Origin: Ampelomyces quisqualis
Lineage: Eukaryota; Ascomycota; Dothideomycetes; Pleosporales; Phaeosphaeriaceae
Length of the DNA stretch: 64,000 nt
NCBI GenBank assembly: GCA_018398575.1
Contig: JAGTXZ010000002.1
Location: 2,234,501-2,298,500 of the forward strand
Direction: 5' to 3'
The notes beneath the pieces are model-generated. The model did no database searches, had not been told where the DNA came from, and was given only the letters and a program-made list of their open reading frames with translations. Position 1 is the stretch's first letter, and the number at the start of each line of letters is the position of its first letter. Made by a program: the position numbers and the translations under genes. Positions 63,353-64,000 of this stretch are shown one piece after another.

Positions 63353-64000
63353 ATGTTCGCCAAGTCGATTGTTCTTTTGTCTATCACGGCATTGGCGCAA
63401 GGTCGCGCATTTAGTCGCCAAACTTGCAACGAAACTTCTGGATATGTAACCGTGAATGCGGCGAGCGTTGTATTTGATGGCAGGATCAAGTCAAACGCTA
63501 CAGCGGCTGATTTCGATTCGTCCACTGGACCTTTCGGGCCAGACTTTGTGAAAGGACAGAGTGAGTTACATGACTTCAAAAGCACGTGGCTTCCCACTAA
63601 GACGATGTAGACCTCACTTTCAGCGAGCTGGTAGCGTTCCCAGAGATCGAACCCTCGATCTTCGATGCCAAAGTCGGTGCAAAGGCATTTGAGGTGCAGA
63701 TCAAGTTAGTGCCTCTTCTGGACTTAGACAGGCTTATACTCATCTATTCTAGTGACAACTCTATTTTTGTGCCTGGAAACAATATTGCAAACGCCCAGAC
63801 AGCCGTCCGCCGCACTGAATTGAACCCAAATGGTGGGGATAACACTACCACCGGTATCAAGACTCTACATGTGTCTCTCCGTCCAAGCATCAATCACCCG
63901 CTGAACACCAGCCACGAATACTCCCTCGTTTTCCTCGAGCGTGCCGACTTCTCCGCCAATCTCTTCATGCTCCGCACCGGTACCCTTCTCGGCAGCAACG
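63353..64000 (+). CDS. Secreted protein, 5' part, family not recognised
   Basis: Three exons are visible: 63353-63560, 63611-63704 and from 63753 to the window edge, in frame, so the gene is cut at its 3' end. The first ~19 residues (MFAKSIVLLSITALAQGRA) form a signal peptide. The mature part starts FSRQTCNETSGYVTVNAASV and includes several Asn-x-Ser/Thr sites (CNET, SNAT, QNLT, DNTT, NTS), so N-glycosylation is likely. Later sequence (INDNSIFVPGNNIANAQTA, SLVFLERADFSANLFMLRT) looks beta-rich. Introns are 50 and 48 bp. No catalytic motif was recognised. A cell-wall or extracellular enzyme role is possible but not supported by anything specific. Confidence 0.7.

Noticed and set aside
1..64000. 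tRNA, rRNA, CRISPR or bacterial-type operon features
   Set aside because: No convincing T-loop motif with matching arms, no rRNA stretch and no regularly spaced repeats with spacers were seen; short introns and gene content mark the DNA as fungal nuclear.

Overview
The window is nuclear DNA of a filamentous ascomycete (Pezizomycotina). The evidence is gene density, many short introns of about 44-101 bp with GT..AG ends, fungal gene families (CFT1, fungal TPC1, Ydj1-type DnaJ ending in CASQ, a DUF3659/LEA-like repeat protein, a CE5 cutinase), and intergenic DNA more AT-rich than the genes. The gene mix fits Dothideomycetes/Pleosporales best, but that is an inference; the sequence alone does not fix the species. 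No rRNA, tRNA, CRISPR array or intact transposon was found.

Layout. From 1 to 27.2 kb the window is a conserved housekeeping block: the 5' end of a lysosomal cobalamin transporter-like gene, CFT1 (mRNA 3' end processing), a lineage-type hypothetical protein, a dienelactone-hydrolase/SnoaL-like protein, MSH1 (mitochondrial MutS) divergent from HEM12 (heme synthesis), the farnesylated DnaJ co-chaperone YDJ1/MAS5, an IQ-motif protein resembling plant IQM proteins, and a 1,822-aa LEA/DUF3659 repeat protein. From 27.2 to 36.8 kb the DNA is gene-poor and more AT-rich. It holds a secreted cutinase, a disrupted small membrane-protein frame, a 17-bp tandem repeat and a decayed small Ser/Gly/Tyr-rich gene. 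From 37.0 to 39.8 kb lie a divergent gamma-butyrobetaine dioxygenase-like gene and a mitochondrial thiamine pyrophosphate carrier.

The most unusual segment is 40.0-48.5 kb: seven same-strand copies of one fungus-specific family (core motif LP-x-E-[IL]-R-N-x-I-[YF], then CRQI[YNH]-x-E), resembling proteins annotated as DUF7730/2EXR/F-box-like. Two copies look intact. Five carry stops, frameshifts or deletions, and one has a duplicated 3' end. Five copies share a short first exon followed by a phase-2 intron just before the core motif, so they arose by DNA-level duplication and are decaying at different rates.

From 48.6 kb to the end the window is again mostly housekeeping: an ANCHR-like zinc-finger protein, a DsbA-like thioredoxin-fold protein, SEC10 (exocyst) divergent from NUS1 (dolichol synthesis), RPS15, RPP2, SPT2, a coiled-coil hypothetical protein, and the 5' part of a secreted protein running off the end. 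Exon boundaries were worked out by hand from frame, splice sites and remembered family sequence, and have not been checked against RNA data.
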